Assembly: GCA_023437715.1 (NCBI GenBank)
Contig: JAEZFK010000045.1
Location: forward strand, 1 to 50,413
Length of the DNA: 50,413 nucleotides
Reading direction: 5' to 3'
Source of the DNA: Bacillota bacterium
GTDB lineage: Bacteria > Bacillota > Clostridia > Lachnospirales > Lachnospiraceae
The first letter of the stretch is position 1, and every line of letters begins with the position of its first letter. Both the position numbers and the translations under genes were made by a program. This document shows, piece after piece, positions 16,110 through 25,539 of the stretch. Under the pieces are notes generated by a model. The model did not search any database. It was given only the letters and a program-made list of their open reading frames with translations, and was not told the DNA's origin.

Positions 16110-17129
16110 ATGGATAACAGAAAGAAAAGCATGCTTCTTCTGGTGGCAGGCGGGTTGCTGGGCATTGTGTTTCTCACACTTTTGACCTCCTCCTTTTACG
16201 GCCATGTTCTGAAACAGATCGGCGTGGAGCATGCGGAGAATACAAAAACATATCAATATCACTATGTCATGATCGTTGATAACCTGGATTCCCAGTTCTG
16301 GAACGATGTATACAAAAGCGTCCAGGAGGAAGCAGCTCTTCACGACGCCTATGTGGAGCTGAAAGGAAAAAGCCAGTCGTCGGAATACACCACCGTGGAC
16401 TTTATGGATATGAGCATAGCAGCCAAGGTGGATGGAATTCTTCTGGAGTTTACCGGAGAAGACCAGCTGGAAAACCGGATCAATGAAGCCGAGAAAAAGG
16501 GTATTCCTGTGGTCACCATATTAAACGACGCCCCTGTTTCCCTTCGGAAAAGCTTTGTAGGAATCAACCCCTACCAGCTGGGCCAGGAATACGGAAACCA
16601 GATTTTGAAAATACTGCCCAGGGATTCCCGGGAGACCAGGGTGCTCATGTTCCTCTACGACAATTCCATAGACAGCAACCAGTCCCAGATCTTCAACCAG
16701 ATCAACAACCGGATCGTCACCGACCGGGAAATCGGGGGGAAAGTCAAGGTGGAGGAGCTTAAAATTCCCTCAGGCCGGGCCTTTGAATCCGAAGAAATCG
16801 TGCGGAACTTATTCCAGAACCCCCAGGGTCCTCCGGACATCATTGTCTGCATGGATGAGGTGGACACAGAGGCCGTGTATCAGGCGGTCATTGATTACAA
16901 CCGGGTAGGGGAAACCCAGGTGATCGGTTACTACAAATCAAAGGCCGCCATTGATGCGGTTTTAAAGGGAACCATGGCCATGACCCTCTGCATCGACACC
17001 GGGCAGATGGGAAAATACGGCGTACAGGCTTTAACTGAGTCCATACGGGACGGAAGGACCAACTCCTTTTACAGCGTGGACTTACAGTTCGTAACAAAGG
17101 AAAACGCCTCGGATTTCATCAATGACTAG
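16110..17129 (+). CDS. Membrane-anchored sugar-binding-like protein (sensor subunit)
   Basis: This 339-residue protein has one N-terminal transmembrane anchor (about 8-28) with no lipobox, then a type I periplasmic-binding fold (Peripl_BP_4): MIVDNLDSQFWNDVYKSVQ, VDGILLEF, GIPVVTILNDAP, FVGINPYQLGQEYG and DIIVCMDEVDT. It lies directly before YesM-type kinase and YesN-type regulator genes, with 10 bp to the kinase start. That arrangement matches three-component sugar sensors such as clostridial XylFII-LytS-YesN. It likely presents a bound monosaccharide to the kinase. The ligand is unknown. AGAGGT precedes the ATG. Confidence 0.82.
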   Translation: MDNRKKSMLLLVAGGLLGIVFLTLLTSSFYGHVLKQIGVEHAENTKTYQYHYVMIVDNLDSQFWNDVYKSVQEEAALHDAYVELKGKSQSSEYTTVDFMDMSIAAKVDGILLEFTGEDQLENRINEAEKKGIPVVTILNDAPVSLRKSFVGINPYQLGQEYGNQILKILPRDSRETRVLMFLYDNSIDSNQSQIFNQINNRIVTDREIGGKVKVEELKIPSGRAFESEEIVRNLFQNPQGPPDIIVCMDEVDTEAVYQAVIDYNRVGETQVIGYYKSKAAIDAVLKGTMAMTLCIDTGQMGKYGVQALTESIRDGRTNSFYSVDLQFVTKENASDFIND

Positions 17130-17139
17130 TGGAGCGGCT

Positions 17140-18654
17140 ATGAAAAATAATTGGAAGCACTCATGGGAAAATCTTCCCATTACCCGGAAGCTGTTTTTGG
17201 AAATTGCGGTGACGGCAGTGGCGCTGTTTGCCAGCAATTTATTCATCTATGCCCAGATTAACCAGATGGTGGAGCGGATGAACTCCGTATATATGAGCAA
17301 TGTCAACCTAAATGAGCTGTCGGACAGCCTTTCCGATGTACAAAGCTTCATGTATAAATACCTTCAGGTCAAGGACTCCGAGTCTCTGACCGGCTATTAC
17401 CGGGCGGAAGAGGATTACCGGAAGCTGCTGGAAGGCCTTAATGTGGCTGTCACCGACAACCAGATTCAGATTCTGGAAAAAAACATCCGCAACATGTCCG
17501 ACAGCTACCTTGATATTACCGATGAGACTGTACAGGCCAAGCGGGGACAGAATGTGGAGAAATACAAAACCTCCTATGAATCCGCCTTAAAGCTTTACCA
17601 GTTCATCTATGATGACATTTCCGTCTTAAACAGCCGCCAGTTTAAAAATAACTCTGCCAGCTATCAGACCCTTCAGACAGCCCTTCAATACCTGGAGGTC
17701 ATCAGCTCCGCCATTCTGATCATCGTCATGATCATCAGCATCACCGTCATGATGATGATGACAAAGGACATTGTGACGCCTCTCATTAACCTGGCTCAGA
17801 CGGCAAAGCTGGTGGGTCAGGGAAACTTTCATGTCAAGGTGCCCTCCATCCGGGCAGGAGACGAGCTGGGCATTGTGACGGGAACCTTTAACCAGATGGT
17901 GGACAGCCTGGATCAGTATGTAAATAAAATTAAAGAGAGCGCAGAAAAGGAACAGGAGATGAAAGAGCGGGAGCTTTTGATGGAAAACCATTTAAAGGAA
18001 GCCCGGTTAAAATACCTTCAGTCCCAGATCAACCCTCATTTTCTCTTTAATTCCCTAAATGCCGGGGTCCAGCTTGCCATGATGGAGGACGCGGAAAAGA
18101 CCTCCGTATTCATGGAAAAAATGGCGGATTTCTTCCGCTATAATGTAAAGAAGAGCGCGGAGGACGCCACCATCCGGGAAGAAATAGAAACCGTGGAGAA
18201 TTATATTTATATTCTCAACGTCCGCTTTGCCGGGGATATCCAGTATGATTCCTCCATTGATGAGGAGGCCATGGACTTTTCCATCCCCAGCATGACCTTA
18301 CAGCCTTTGGTGGAGAATGCGGTAAACCATGGCATCCGCAACATCAGCTGGCCGGGAAAAATCCGTCTGACCGTGGAAAACCGCCGGGAGGAAATTGAGA
18401 TCCGCATTGAAGATAACGGAAAAGGGATTGAGAAAGAGACCCTTGAGAGGATATGGGCCGGAAATCCGGCGGCGGAGGAAACGGATTCCACCGGAATCGG
18501 CCTTTCCAATGTCATTTCCCGGTTGAGCCTTTATTACAATGACGACGGCATTTTCCATATTTTCAGTGAGGGAGAGGATAAGGGGACTGCGGTGGTTCTG
18601 CTGATTCCCAAAAGAGGAGGAGAGATAAATGTTTCGGATACTGGTAGCAGATGA
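17140..18654 (+). CDS. YesM-type sensor histidine kinase
   Basis: This is a 504-residue membrane kinase. TM1 is at about 17-38, an extracytoplasmic helical region spans about 40-185, and TM2 is at about 186-206. HAMP runs to about 260, a coiled coil follows, then His_kinase with H300 in QINPHFLFNSLN. The ATPase domain has ENAVNHG, EDNGKGI and TGIGLSNV. I chose ATG 17140 because GGAG (17131-17134) is 5 nt upstream; ATG 17122 would overlap the previous gene. It should phosphorylate the regulator encoded next, whose ATG overlaps its 3' end by 26 bp. Confidence 0.93.
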   Translation: MKNNWKHSWENLPITRKLFLEIAVTAVALFASNLFIYAQINQMVERMNSVYMSNVNLNELSDSLSDVQSFMYKYLQVKDSESLTGYYRAEEDYRKLLEGLNVAVTDNQIQILEKNIRNMSDSYLDITDETVQAKRGQNVEKYKTSYESALKLYQFIYDDISVLNSRQFKNNSASYQTLQTALQYLEVISSAILIIVMIISITVMMMMTKDIVTPLINLAQTAKLVGQGNFHVKVPSIRAGDELGIVTGTFNQMVDSLDQYVNKIKESAEKEQEMKERELLMENHLKEARLKYLQSQINPHFLFNSLNAGVQLAMMEDAEKTSVFMEKMADFFRYNVKKSAEDATIREEIETVENYIYILNVRFAGDIQYDSSIDEEAMDFSIPSMTLQPLVENAVNHGIRNISWPGKIRLTVENRREEIEIRIEDNGKGIEKETLERIWAGNPAAEETDSTGIGLSNVISRLSLYYNDDGIFHIFSEGEDKGTAVVLLIPKRGGEINVSDTGSR

Positions 18655-20224
18655 CGAAGGGATTATGCTGGAATCCATCAGTCATATCATAAAGTCAAAT
18701 TTCGGAAGCGAATGCGAGCTGGTCTGCGTAAAAACAGGACGGGCGGTCATTGAGCAGGCGGGCTCTTTCCGCCCGGACATTGCCTTTGTGGATATTCAGA
18801 TGCCGGGCCTCAACGGAATTCAGGCCATTAAGGAGGTGCGTAAATTCAACTCCTCCATTGTTTTCATCATCATAACAGCCTATGATAAGTTTTCTTATGC
18901 CCAGGAAGCGGTGAATCTGGGAGTCATGGAATTCATCATGAAGCCTGTCAACAAAAAGAAAATCCTGGAGACCTGCGTCAAAGCCATGCACCAGGTAGAA
19001 GAGGCCAGGCAGAAACTGAGCGACGATTTAAGGATAAGGGAGAAGCTGGAGATCGTAATCCCCATGATTGAAAGCGGATTTATCTACAACATCCTTCAGG
19101 AGGATTCTGACCCGTCTGGAAGCGGATATATGGAAATGCTGGACATCCAAAAGCCCTACGGCTTTCTGGTGGTTCTGGAATTCGGGGACAGCATTGAGGG
19201 AGGTGCCATGACCAACGCCATAGGCGTGGGAGTCCGGGTGAATAAATGCTATTCCATGATCCGGGAAATCGTAAAGGACTATTTTGACGGCGTGACAGGG
19301 CCTGCCATGGGAAACCGGATGGTCTTATTCCAGCCCTTTGAACAGGATAAGGTCCGGTATGAGGAGCGGGTAGAGATCATCACAAGGACCAGAAACATGA
19401 TCCATAAGCTGGAAAGCGTCATGGACTTAAAGTGCAGAGGGGGCATCGGTTCCGTAAAGCCCTTATCCTCCATACGGGATTCCTATAAGGAGGCCTTAAA
19501 GTCCTTAAGGGAAAGCGACAGCCATGTGGTCCACATCACAGACCTACCCGCTGTGGCGGATTATGACGGGGAGTATCCCCTGGATCTTGAAAATAAATAT
19601 CTGCAGAGGGGGGCAAAGGCGGACCGGGAGGGGGCATTAAGCTGTGCCAATGAATTTTTTGACTGGATGCTGGCCAAGGAAGGGGAGGCGACAGACAACA
19701 TTGAGATTAAGGTTTTAGAGCTGGTTATGAGGCTTGAAAAACGGGCCTTTGAAGCCGGGAATATGCGCTACGGCTTCCGTTACCGGGAGAATTACTTAAG
19801 CACCCTTAAGGAGGCGGGGGCTGCCTCTGGGGCCGAAGGGCTTCGCCGCTGGTTTTTGGAGAAGACCAGGGAGATCTGCGACACCATCAGCACCTCCAGG
19901 GAAAAGGAATATGAAAACGTGGTTTCCCGGGTTAAGAGCTATATTGACGGAAATTACGCAAAGGACATTTCCCTTGACGATGCGTCCAGAATGGTGGATA
20001 TCAGCCCCTATTATTTCAGCAAGCTGTTCAAACAGGAGGTGGGAGAAAATTTCATTGAATACGTGACCAGAACCAGAATTAAAAATGCAAGGCGTCTTTT
20101 GGAGGATTCCAGATACAGCATCAAGGAGGTATGCGTCATGTCCGGTTACAGCGATCCCAATTATTTCAGCAGGATCTTCAAAAAGTATGAGGGGATGACG
20201 CCCAGTGAATATAGGGAGAGGTAA
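18629..20224 (+). CDS. YesN-type AraC-family response regulator
   Basis: This is a 531-residue regulator. The receiver domain (1-120) has acidic pocket DDE (8-10), phospho-acceptor D55 (FVDIQMPG) and the conserved lysine in FIMKPVNK. A poorly conserved middle region spans about 130-420. Two AraC helix-turn-helix motifs lie at the end (DISLDDASRMVDISPYYFSKLFK and YSIKEVCVMSGYSDPNYFSRIFK). AGGAGGAGAG precedes the ATG. It likely activates the sugar transporter genes downstream in response to the kinase. Confidence 0.93.
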   Translation: MFRILVADDEGIMLESISHIIKSNFGSECELVCVKTGRAVIEQAGSFRPDIAFVDIQMPGLNGIQAIKEVRKFNSSIVFIIITAYDKFSYAQEAVNLGVMEFIMKPVNKKKILETCVKAMHQVEEARQKLSDDLRIREKLEIVIPMIESGFIYNILQEDSDPSGSGYMEMLDIQKPYGFLVVLEFGDSIEGGAMTNAIGVGVRVNKCYSMIREIVKDYFDGVTGPAMGNRMVLFQPFEQDKVRYEERVEIITRTRNMIHKLESVMDLKCRGGIGSVKPLSSIRDSYKEALKSLRESDSHVVHITDLPAVADYDGEYPLDLENKYLQRGAKADREGALSCANEFFDWMLAKEGEATDNIEIKVLELVMRLEKRAFEAGNMRYGFRYRENYLSTLKEAGAASGAEGLRRWFLEKTREICDTISTSREKEYENVVSRVKSYIDGNYAKDISLDDASRMVDISPYYFSKLFKQEVGENFIEYVTRTRIKNARRLLEDSRYSIKEVCVMSGYSDPNYFSRIFKKYEGMTPSEYRER

Positions 20225-20229
20225 AGGTT

Positions 20230-21276
20230 ATGAAAATGCGGAGAGGGAGATGGCTGCTGGCGGTTCTGCTTTGCTGCGTGCTGACGGCAGGATGCGCAAA
20301 TGCAGGGGCGGAGACGGAAACCGGGGACCAGACAGGGGAAAGGCCCCTGCAGATCGGGCTCAGCTTTGAGTCCTATGTGATTGAGCGGTGGATCAGGGAA
20401 CGGGATGTGTTTGTATCCGCTGCAAAGGAATATGGGGCTGAGGTGAATGTACAAAACGCCAATGGGGATGTAAATGAACAGATTGAGCAGATAAAGTATT
20501 TTATCAAAAAGCAGATGGATGTCATTGTGGTGGTGGCAGGAGACTGTGATGCTCTGTCCGACGTGATGATAAAGGCCAAGGAGGCGGGAATCAAGACCAT
20601 GAGCTATGACCGGCTCATTAAAAATGCCAACAGCGATGTGTATATATCCTTTGACAACCGGGAGGTGGGAAAGCTGATGGCGGAAAGCCTGGTCCGGGAT
20701 ATTCCTGAAGGGGGAAAGATTTTTATGATCCAGGGGCCGGAAACGGACAACAATGTTTCCATGATCCGGGACGGCTTTGACTCGGTGATCAAGGGAACGA
20801 ATCTGGAGGTGGTCTATAAAAGCAACTGCGAGGGCTGGCTTTCCGAGCATGCCTACGACTATGCAAAGGAGGCCTTAGAGCAGCATCCCGATGTAAAGGG
20901 CATCATGTGCGGCAACGACGATCTGGCCAATCAGGTATTCCGTGTGCTGGCGGAGAACCGGATGGCGGGCAAGGTCTGCCTGGTGGGCCAGGACGGAGAC
21001 CTAATGGCGTGCCAGAGGATCATGGAAGGCACACAGAACATGACGGCCTTTAAATCCGTGGAGGAAGAGGCGCGGCTGGCGGCGGAGTACGCGGTGAAGC
21101 TGGGAAAAGGGGAGCCCCTTGATGAAATCAAGAATACCATTTACGACGGCACCTATCACGTTCCCTGCCTGGAATTAAAGCCTGTGGAGGTAACAAAGGA
21201 AAACATGGATGAAGTCATCATCAAGGGCGGATTTCATTCCCGGGAGGATGTCTATCTCAATGTAAAAACCCAGTAG
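20230..21276 (+). CDS. Sugar-binding lipoprotein (XylF/ChvE-like)
   Basis: This 348-residue lipoprotein has a signal peptide with lipobox LTAGC (Cys near residue 22), then a sugar-binding type I fold with IGLSFESYVIERWIRERD, SYDRLI near 131, VYISFDNREVGKLM and GQDGDLMACQRI. It is paralogous to the binding protein at 21425. It is co-transcribed with the kinase and regulator (5-bp gap) and cut off from the importer by a terminator. It may therefore serve sensing rather than bulk uptake; that is inference. Confidence 0.88.
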   Translation: MKMRRGRWLLAVLLCCVLTAGCANAGAETETGDQTGERPLQIGLSFESYVIERWIRERDVFVSAAKEYGAEVNVQNANGDVNEQIEQIKYFIKKQMDVIVVVAGDCDALSDVMIKAKEAGIKTMSYDRLIKNANSDVYISFDNREVGKLMAESLVRDIPEGGKIFMIQGPETDNNVSMIRDGFDSVIKGTNLEVVYKSNCEGWLSEHAYDYAKEALEQHPDVKGIMCGNDDLANQVFRVLAENRMAGKVCLVGQDGDLMACQRIMEGTQNMTAFKSVEEEARLAAEYAVKLGKGEPLDEIKNTIYDGTYHVPCLELKPVEVTKENMDEVIIKGGFHSREDVYLNVKTQ

Positions 21277-21290
21277 CATTTTTTTGATGA

Positions 21291-21321
21291 AAAAAAGTCC
21301 TGAGCTTTCAGGGCTTTTTTT
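21291..21321 (+). terminator. Rho-independent terminator after the sensing operon
   Basis: AGTCCTGA (21296-21303) pairs with TCAGGGCT (21308-21315) with one T-G pair, followed by a T tract and preceded by an A tract. Confidence 0.9.
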
Positions 21322-21334
21322 CATGTGGGCAGAT

Positions 21335-21381
21335 CTGTGCTAACGGTTCACAAATAAGTCCTGTTCTTCCTGTGCTAAGAT
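21335..21381 (+). promoter_or_regulatory. Transporter promoter with 9-bp direct repeats
   Basis: CTGTGCTAA occurs at 21335-21343 and again at 21370-21378. The second copy overlaps an extended -10, TGCTAAGAT (21373-21381). No good -35 is visible, fitting an activator-dependent promoter. The repeats are candidate sites for the YesN-type regulator. Confidence 0.35.
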
Positions 21382-21424
21382 GAATTTATCAAAAAAACAA
21401 GTATTGGAGGAGGAACAAGAAACT

Positions 21425-22594
21425 ATGAAAAGAAAATTTTTAGCAGCAGCAATGACCTTTGCTCTGACCGCCGGAATGCTGGCAGGATGCGGAAGCACCG
21501 CAAGCTCTACAACAGAGACTACCCAGACCACAGCCGCAGCCACAGAAGCGACTAAGGCGCCGGAAAGCAAGGCAGAGGAAACAAAAGCAGAGGAAACCAA
21601 AGCGGCTAAGGTAGAAGGAACTCTCATCGGCGTTGCCATGCCCACCAAGGATTTACAGAGATGGAACCAGGACGGAGCCAACATGAAGGAGCAGCTGGAA
21701 AAGGCCGGATACAAGGTAGACCTTCAGTATGCCAGCAACGATGTCCAGACTCAGGTTTCCCAGATTGAAAACATGATTTCCAACGGCTGCCAGATGCTGG
21801 TGATCGCGTCCATTGACGGAAGCTCCTTAGGAGAGCCCTTAAGCCAGGCAAAGGCAGCGGGAATCCGGGTAATCGCATATGACCGTCTGATTATGAATTC
21901 CGATGCAGTAACCTATTATGCAACCTTTGACAATTATAAGGTAGGACAGAAGCAGGGAGAGTATCTGGTAGAAGCCCTGGGTCTTGATAAGGCCACGGAG
22001 CCCAAGAACATTGAGCTCTTCACCGGAGATCCGGCGGACAACAACTGTAAATTCTTCTTCGGAGGAGCTATGGATGTCCTGCAAAAATACATTGACGACG
22101 GCAAGCTGGTAGTAAAATCCGGTCAGACCGCTTTCGAGCAGGTAGCCACCGCCAACTGGGATTCCGAAAAGGCCCAGAACCGTATGGATACCATCATCGC
22201 AGGCAACTATTCCGACGGTACCGTGCTGGATGCAGTTCTCTGTTCCAACGATTCCACAGCCCTTGGTGTTGAAAATGCCCTGGCTTCCTCTTACACAGGC
22301 CCCTATCCCATCATCACCGGCCAGGACTGTGACATTGCCAATGTAAAGAACATGCTTCAGGGAAAGCAGGCTATGAGCGTTTTCAAGGATACCCGTACTC
22401 TTGCTTCCCAGGTGGTAAAAATGGTGGATTCCGTTGTGCAGGGCGGAGAAGCGGAAATCAACGATACCAAATCCTATGACAACGGAACAGGCATCATCCC
22501 CACTTTCTTATGTGATCCGGTGGTTGTAACCGTTGATAACTACAAAGACATGCTGATCACCTCCGGCTATTACACAGAGGATCAGTTAAAGTAA
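21425..22594 (+). CDS. chvE: Multiple-sugar-binding lipoprotein, ChvE type
   Basis: This 389-residue solute-binding lipoprotein is the receptor of the importer encoded next. Its signal peptide (KRKFLAAAMTFALTAGM) has lipobox LAGCG, followed by a Thr/Ala/Glu-rich linker (about 25-65). The binding fold shows IGVAMPTKDLQRWNQDG, AYDRLIMNSDAV, NKVGQ-like YKVGQKQGEY and ITGQDCDIANVKNM. These match ChvE, which binds monosaccharides such as galactose, xylose and arabinose. GGAGGAGG precedes ATG 21425. An upstream ATG at 21380 lies inside the predicted promoter region. Confidence 0.9.
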   Translation: MKRKFLAAAMTFALTAGMLAGCGSTASSTTETTQTTAAATEATKAPESKAEETKAEETKAAKVEGTLIGVAMPTKDLQRWNQDGANMKEQLEKAGYKVDLQYASNDVQTQVSQIENMISNGCQMLVIASIDGSSLGEPLSQAKAAGIRVIAYDRLIMNSDAVTYYATFDNYKVGQKQGEYLVEALGLDKATEPKNIELFTGDPADNNCKFFFGGAMDVLQKYIDDGKLVVKSGQTAFEQVATANWDSEKAQNRMDTIIAGNYSDGTVLDAVLCSNDSTALGVENALASSYTGPYPIITGQDCDIANVKNMLQGKQAMSVFKDTRTLASQVVKMVDSVVQGGEAEINDTKSYDNGTGIIPTFLCDPVVVTVDNYKDMLITSGYYTEDQLK

Positions 22595-22612
22595 CTGAAA
22601 TGATTTCCTTAT

Positions 22613-22648
22613 GGGGACGGCTTTTTGCCAAGGGCAGGGGCCGTCCCC
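22613..22648 (+). other. Intercistronic hairpin between binding protein and ATPase
   Basis: GGGGACGGC (22613-22621) pairs perfectly with GCCGTCCCC (22640-22648). The right side lacks a U tract. Such hairpins after a binding-protein gene commonly protect its mRNA or thin transcription of the membrane components. An in-frame ATG at 22611 falls in the stem and is not a credible start. Confidence 0.7.
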
Positions 22649-22676
22649 AAGAAATGGCGGCGAGGGAGGGGTAATC

Positions 22677-24251
22677 TTGGCTAAAATACTTTTGGAAATG
22701 CAGAATATCACCAAGACATTTCCGGGCGTCAAGGCTCTGGATAATGTAAACCTTCAGGTGGAGGAAGGCGAGATCCATGCCCTGGTGGGCGAAAACGGAG
22801 CAGGTAAATCCACCCTGATGAATGTGCTCAGCGGTATTTATCCCTATGGAACCTATGAGGGGGATATTATTTACGACGGGGAAATCTGTAAATTCAATCA
22901 TATCAATGACAGTGAACGAAAGGGAATCGTCATCATTCATCAGGAGCTGGCTCTTGTCCCCTATATGACGATTGCCGAAAACATGTATCTGGGAAATGAA
23001 AAGGGGAAAAAGTACTCCATCAACTGGAACGAAACCTACGGGGAGGCAGACGAATATTTAAAAACGGTGGGCCTTACGGAGTCCTCCCATACCCTGATCA
23101 AGGATATCAGCGTGGGAAAGCAGCAGCTGGTGGAAATTGCAAAGGCCCTGGCAAAGCATGCCAGGCTTCTGATCCTGGATGAACCCACCGCATCCTTAAA
23201 CGAAGACGATTCAAAAGCTCTTTTAGAGCTTTTATTAAAATTTAAGTCAGAGGGAATGACTTCCATCATTATTTCTCATAAACTGAATGAAATTGCCTAT
23301 GTGGCGGATAAGATCACAGTCATCCGCGACGGCTCAACCATAGAAACCCTAAACCGGAAAACCGATGACATCACCGAGGACAGGATTATCCGGGGCATGG
23401 TGGGACGGGAACTGGTGGACCGTTTTCCAAAGCGCACGGATGTGAAAATCGGGGAAAAGGCCATGGAGGTGGAGCACTGGAACGCCTACCATCCCCTGTA
23501 TTCAGACCGGAAGGTGGTAAGCGACGTCTCCTTTTACGTGAAAAAGGGAGAGGTGGTAGGCATCTGCGGCCTGATGGGATCGGGAAGAACAGAGCTTGCC
23601 ATGAGCATTTTCGGAAGAAGCTACGGCGTCAATATTTCCGGGACGGTACGGATCAACGGGAAAGAGGTGGTTTTAAGCTCTGTCAGAGAGGCAATCCGCC
23701 ATAAGCTGGCCTATGTGACCGAGGACCGCAAGGGCAACGGCCTCATTCTGGGAAATTCCATTAAGACAAACACCACTCTCGCCAATTTAGGGGCTGTCAG
23801 CCGGCGCACCATTATTGACAAGGACAGGGAATTTGAGGTAGCCGAGGAATACCGGGATAAGCTTAAGACAAAATGTCCTTCCGTGGAGCAGAATACAGGA
23901 AACCTAAGCGGCGGCAACCAGCAGAAGGTGCTTCTTTCCAAGTGGATGTTTGCGGAACCGGATATTCTGATCCTGGATGAACCCACCAGAGGCATTGACG
24001 TGGGGGCAAAATACGAAATTTACTGCATCATCAACCGTCTGGCAGCAGAGGGGAAATCCATCATCATGATATCCTCCGAGCTTCCCGAGGTCCTGGGAAT
24101 GTCCGACCGGATCTATATCATGAACGAAGGCAGAATGGTGGGAGAGGTCAGCGCAGCCGAAACAACCCAGGAGAAGATCATGGCCTGCATCCTGCAATCA
24201 GATAAGCACCCTGAGGGTATACTTTCACGCCCGGAAAAGACGGGCAATTAA
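22677..24251 (+). CDS. mmsA: Monosaccharide ABC importer ATPase
   Basis: This 524-residue protein has two fused ATPase domains, as in MglA/XylG/GguA. NBD1 has Walker A GENGAGKST, signature SVGKQQLVEIAKAL and Walker B LLILDEPTASL. NBD2 has the usual altered P-loop GLMGSGRTEL, a full LSGGNQQKVLLSKW and LILDEPTRGIDVG. The start is TTG 22677, 5 nt after GGGAGGGG. The conserved MQNITKTFPGVKALDNV begins soon after. The last ~14 codons (from 24207) come from a copy of the dispersed intergenic repeat. Confidence 0.92.
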   Translation: MAKILLEMQNITKTFPGVKALDNVNLQVEEGEIHALVGENGAGKSTLMNVLSGIYPYGTYEGDIIYDGEICKFNHINDSERKGIVIIHQELALVPYMTIAENMYLGNEKGKKYSINWNETYGEADEYLKTVGLTESSHTLIKDISVGKQQLVEIAKALAKHARLLILDEPTASLNEDDSKALLELLLKFKSEGMTSIIISHKLNEIAYVADKITVIRDGSTIETLNRKTDDITEDRIIRGMVGRELVDRFPKRTDVKIGEKAMEVEHWNAYHPLYSDRKVVSDVSFYVKKGEVVGICGLMGSGRTELAMSIFGRSYGVNISGTVRINGKEVVLSSVREAIRHKLAYVTEDRKGNGLILGNSIKTNTTLANLGAVSRRTIIDKDREFEVAEEYRDKLKTKCPSVEQNTGNLSGGNQQKVLLSKWMFAEPDILILDEPTRGIDVGAKYEIYCIINRLAAEGKSIIMISSELPEVLGMSDRIYIMNEGRMVGEVSAAETTQEKIMACILQSDKHPEGILSRPEKTGN

Positions 24252-24259
24252 AAGGAGAG
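24207..24259 (+). repeat. Dispersed intergenic repeat, truncated copy
   Basis: CACCCTGAGGGTATAC (24207-24222), then ACGCCCGGAAAAGACGGGC and AAAAGGAGAGG. It encodes the end of the ATPase and provides the RBS region of the permease. It has the same order as the repeat at 3341-3416 but is shorter. Confidence 0.6.
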
Positions 24260-24270
24260 GTGAGTATAAG

Positions 24271-25446
24271 ATGGAAAATAAGATTAAATTATCCGAGGGA
24301 TTAAAGAAATATACAATGGTCATTGTCCTGGCCGTAGTCATCATCCTTTTTACGGTCAATACAGGCGGAAAAATGCTGCTGCCCCAGAATGTGAACAACT
24401 TGATCGCTCAGAACGCCTACGTGTTCATTCTGGCTACCGGCATGCTCTTTTGTATTCTCACCGGAGGAAACATCGACTTGTCCGTAGGATCCGTGGTTTG
24501 TTTTGTGGGAGCCATTGGCGGAAGCATGATGATAACCATGGGGATCAACCCCTATTTAACTCTTCTTGCCATGGCAATCATGGGCATTTTAGTAGGTGCA
24601 TGGCAGGGCTTCTGGATCGCCTATGTGCGGATACCCCCCTTTATCGTGACTCTGGCCGGTATGCTCATGTTCCGGGGATTGTCCAACGTAGTCCTTCAGG
24701 GAATGACCTTATCCCCCATTCCGGAACCGTTTTTAAACCTGTTTAACACCTATGTGCCGGATATCTTCGGGATGGAAGGCTTTAACCTGACCTGTTTTCT
24801 GGCTGGAATAGCAGCATGTCTTATTTTTATCGTCCTGGAGCTTAGAAGCCGCAGAAGAAAGCTTCAGAAAGGATACCGGGTGGACCCTCTTGGGGGCCTG
24901 GTGATCCGGATGGCCTTAATCAGCGGCGTGGTTCTGTTTTTCATGTATAAGCTGGCAAGATACAAAGGAATCCCCAATGCCCTGGTATGGGTGGTGGTGA
25001 TCATTGGAATCTACAGCTATATTTCCTCCAAGACCACCACAGGCCGTTATTTCTACGCAGTGGGAGGAAATGAGAAAGCCACCAGGCTTTCCGGTATTGA
25101 CACCAACAAGGTATATTTTCTTGCATATCTGAATATGGGCCTGCTGGCCGCCGTGGCCGGCATGGTGACTGTGGCCCGCTTAAACTCCGCCAATCCAACG
25201 GCAGGAAACAGCTATGAAATGGATGCTATCGGAGCCTGCTTCATCGGAGGAGCCTCCGCATACGGCGGAACTGGAACCGTGCCGGGCGTTATCGTCGGCG
25301 CCATCCTGATGGGCGTGCTGAACTTAGGCATGAGCATCATGGGCGTGGACCAGAACCTGCAGAAAGTGGTAAAGGGCGCGGTGCTTCTGGCGGCTGTCAT
25401 CTTTGATGTGGTGAGCAAGAGGAAATCCTTTATTGTAAAGCAGTAG
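24271..25446 (+). CDS. mmsB: Monosaccharide ABC importer permease
   Basis: This 391-residue permease has about 10 hydrophobic helices of the BPD_transp_2 (RbsC/XylH) family. Recognisable blocks are FILATGMLFCILTGGNIDLSVGSVV, RIPPFIVTLAGMLMFRG, TTGRYFYAVGGNEKATRLSGI and GAYG-like IGGASAYGGTGTVPGVI. It would pair as a homodimer with the ATPase upstream and the ChvE-type receptor. A strong terminator follows at 25466, ending the operon. Confidence 0.93.
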   Translation: MENKIKLSEGLKKYTMVIVLAVVIILFTVNTGGKMLLPQNVNNLIAQNAYVFILATGMLFCILTGGNIDLSVGSVVCFVGAIGGSMMITMGINPYLTLLAMAIMGILVGAWQGFWIAYVRIPPFIVTLAGMLMFRGLSNVVLQGMTLSPIPEPFLNLFNTYVPDIFGMEGFNLTCFLAGIAACLIFIVLELRSRRRKLQKGYRVDPLGGLVIRMALISGVVLFFMYKLARYKGIPNALVWVVVIIGIYSYISSKTTTGRYFYAVGGNEKATRLSGIDTNKVYFLAYLNMGLLAAVAGMVTVARLNSANPTAGNSYEMDAIGACFIGGASAYGGTGTVPGVIVGAILMGVLNLGMSIMGVDQNLQKVVKGAVLLAAVIFDVVSKRKSFIVKQ

Positions 25447-25465
25447 GCTGTTGTTATAAAGAGTT

Positions 25466-25504
25466 AAAAAAGGCTGTTTCTTAACATAAGAAACAGCCTT
25501 TTTT
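25466..25504. terminator. Strong bidirectional terminator
   Basis: An 18-bp perfect stem, AAAAAAGGCTGTTTCTTA (25466-25483) against its complement (25487-25504), closes over a 3-nt loop. A and T runs at the two ends let it work on both strands. It separates the permease from the convergent Rpn-like gene. Confidence 0.95.
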
Positions 25505-25539
25505 ATAGAATTGGTTGGCAGGACAATCTACGCTTTTCT

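Noticed and set aside
22613..22648. Terminator between binding protein and ATPase
   Set aside because: The stem is strong but no T tract follows, so an mRNA-stability or attenuation role fits better.
22611..22676. ATG start for the sugar ABC ATPase at 22611
   Set aside because: It lies in the stem of the 22613-22648 hairpin with no RBS; TTG 22677 has GGGAGGGG at 5 nt.
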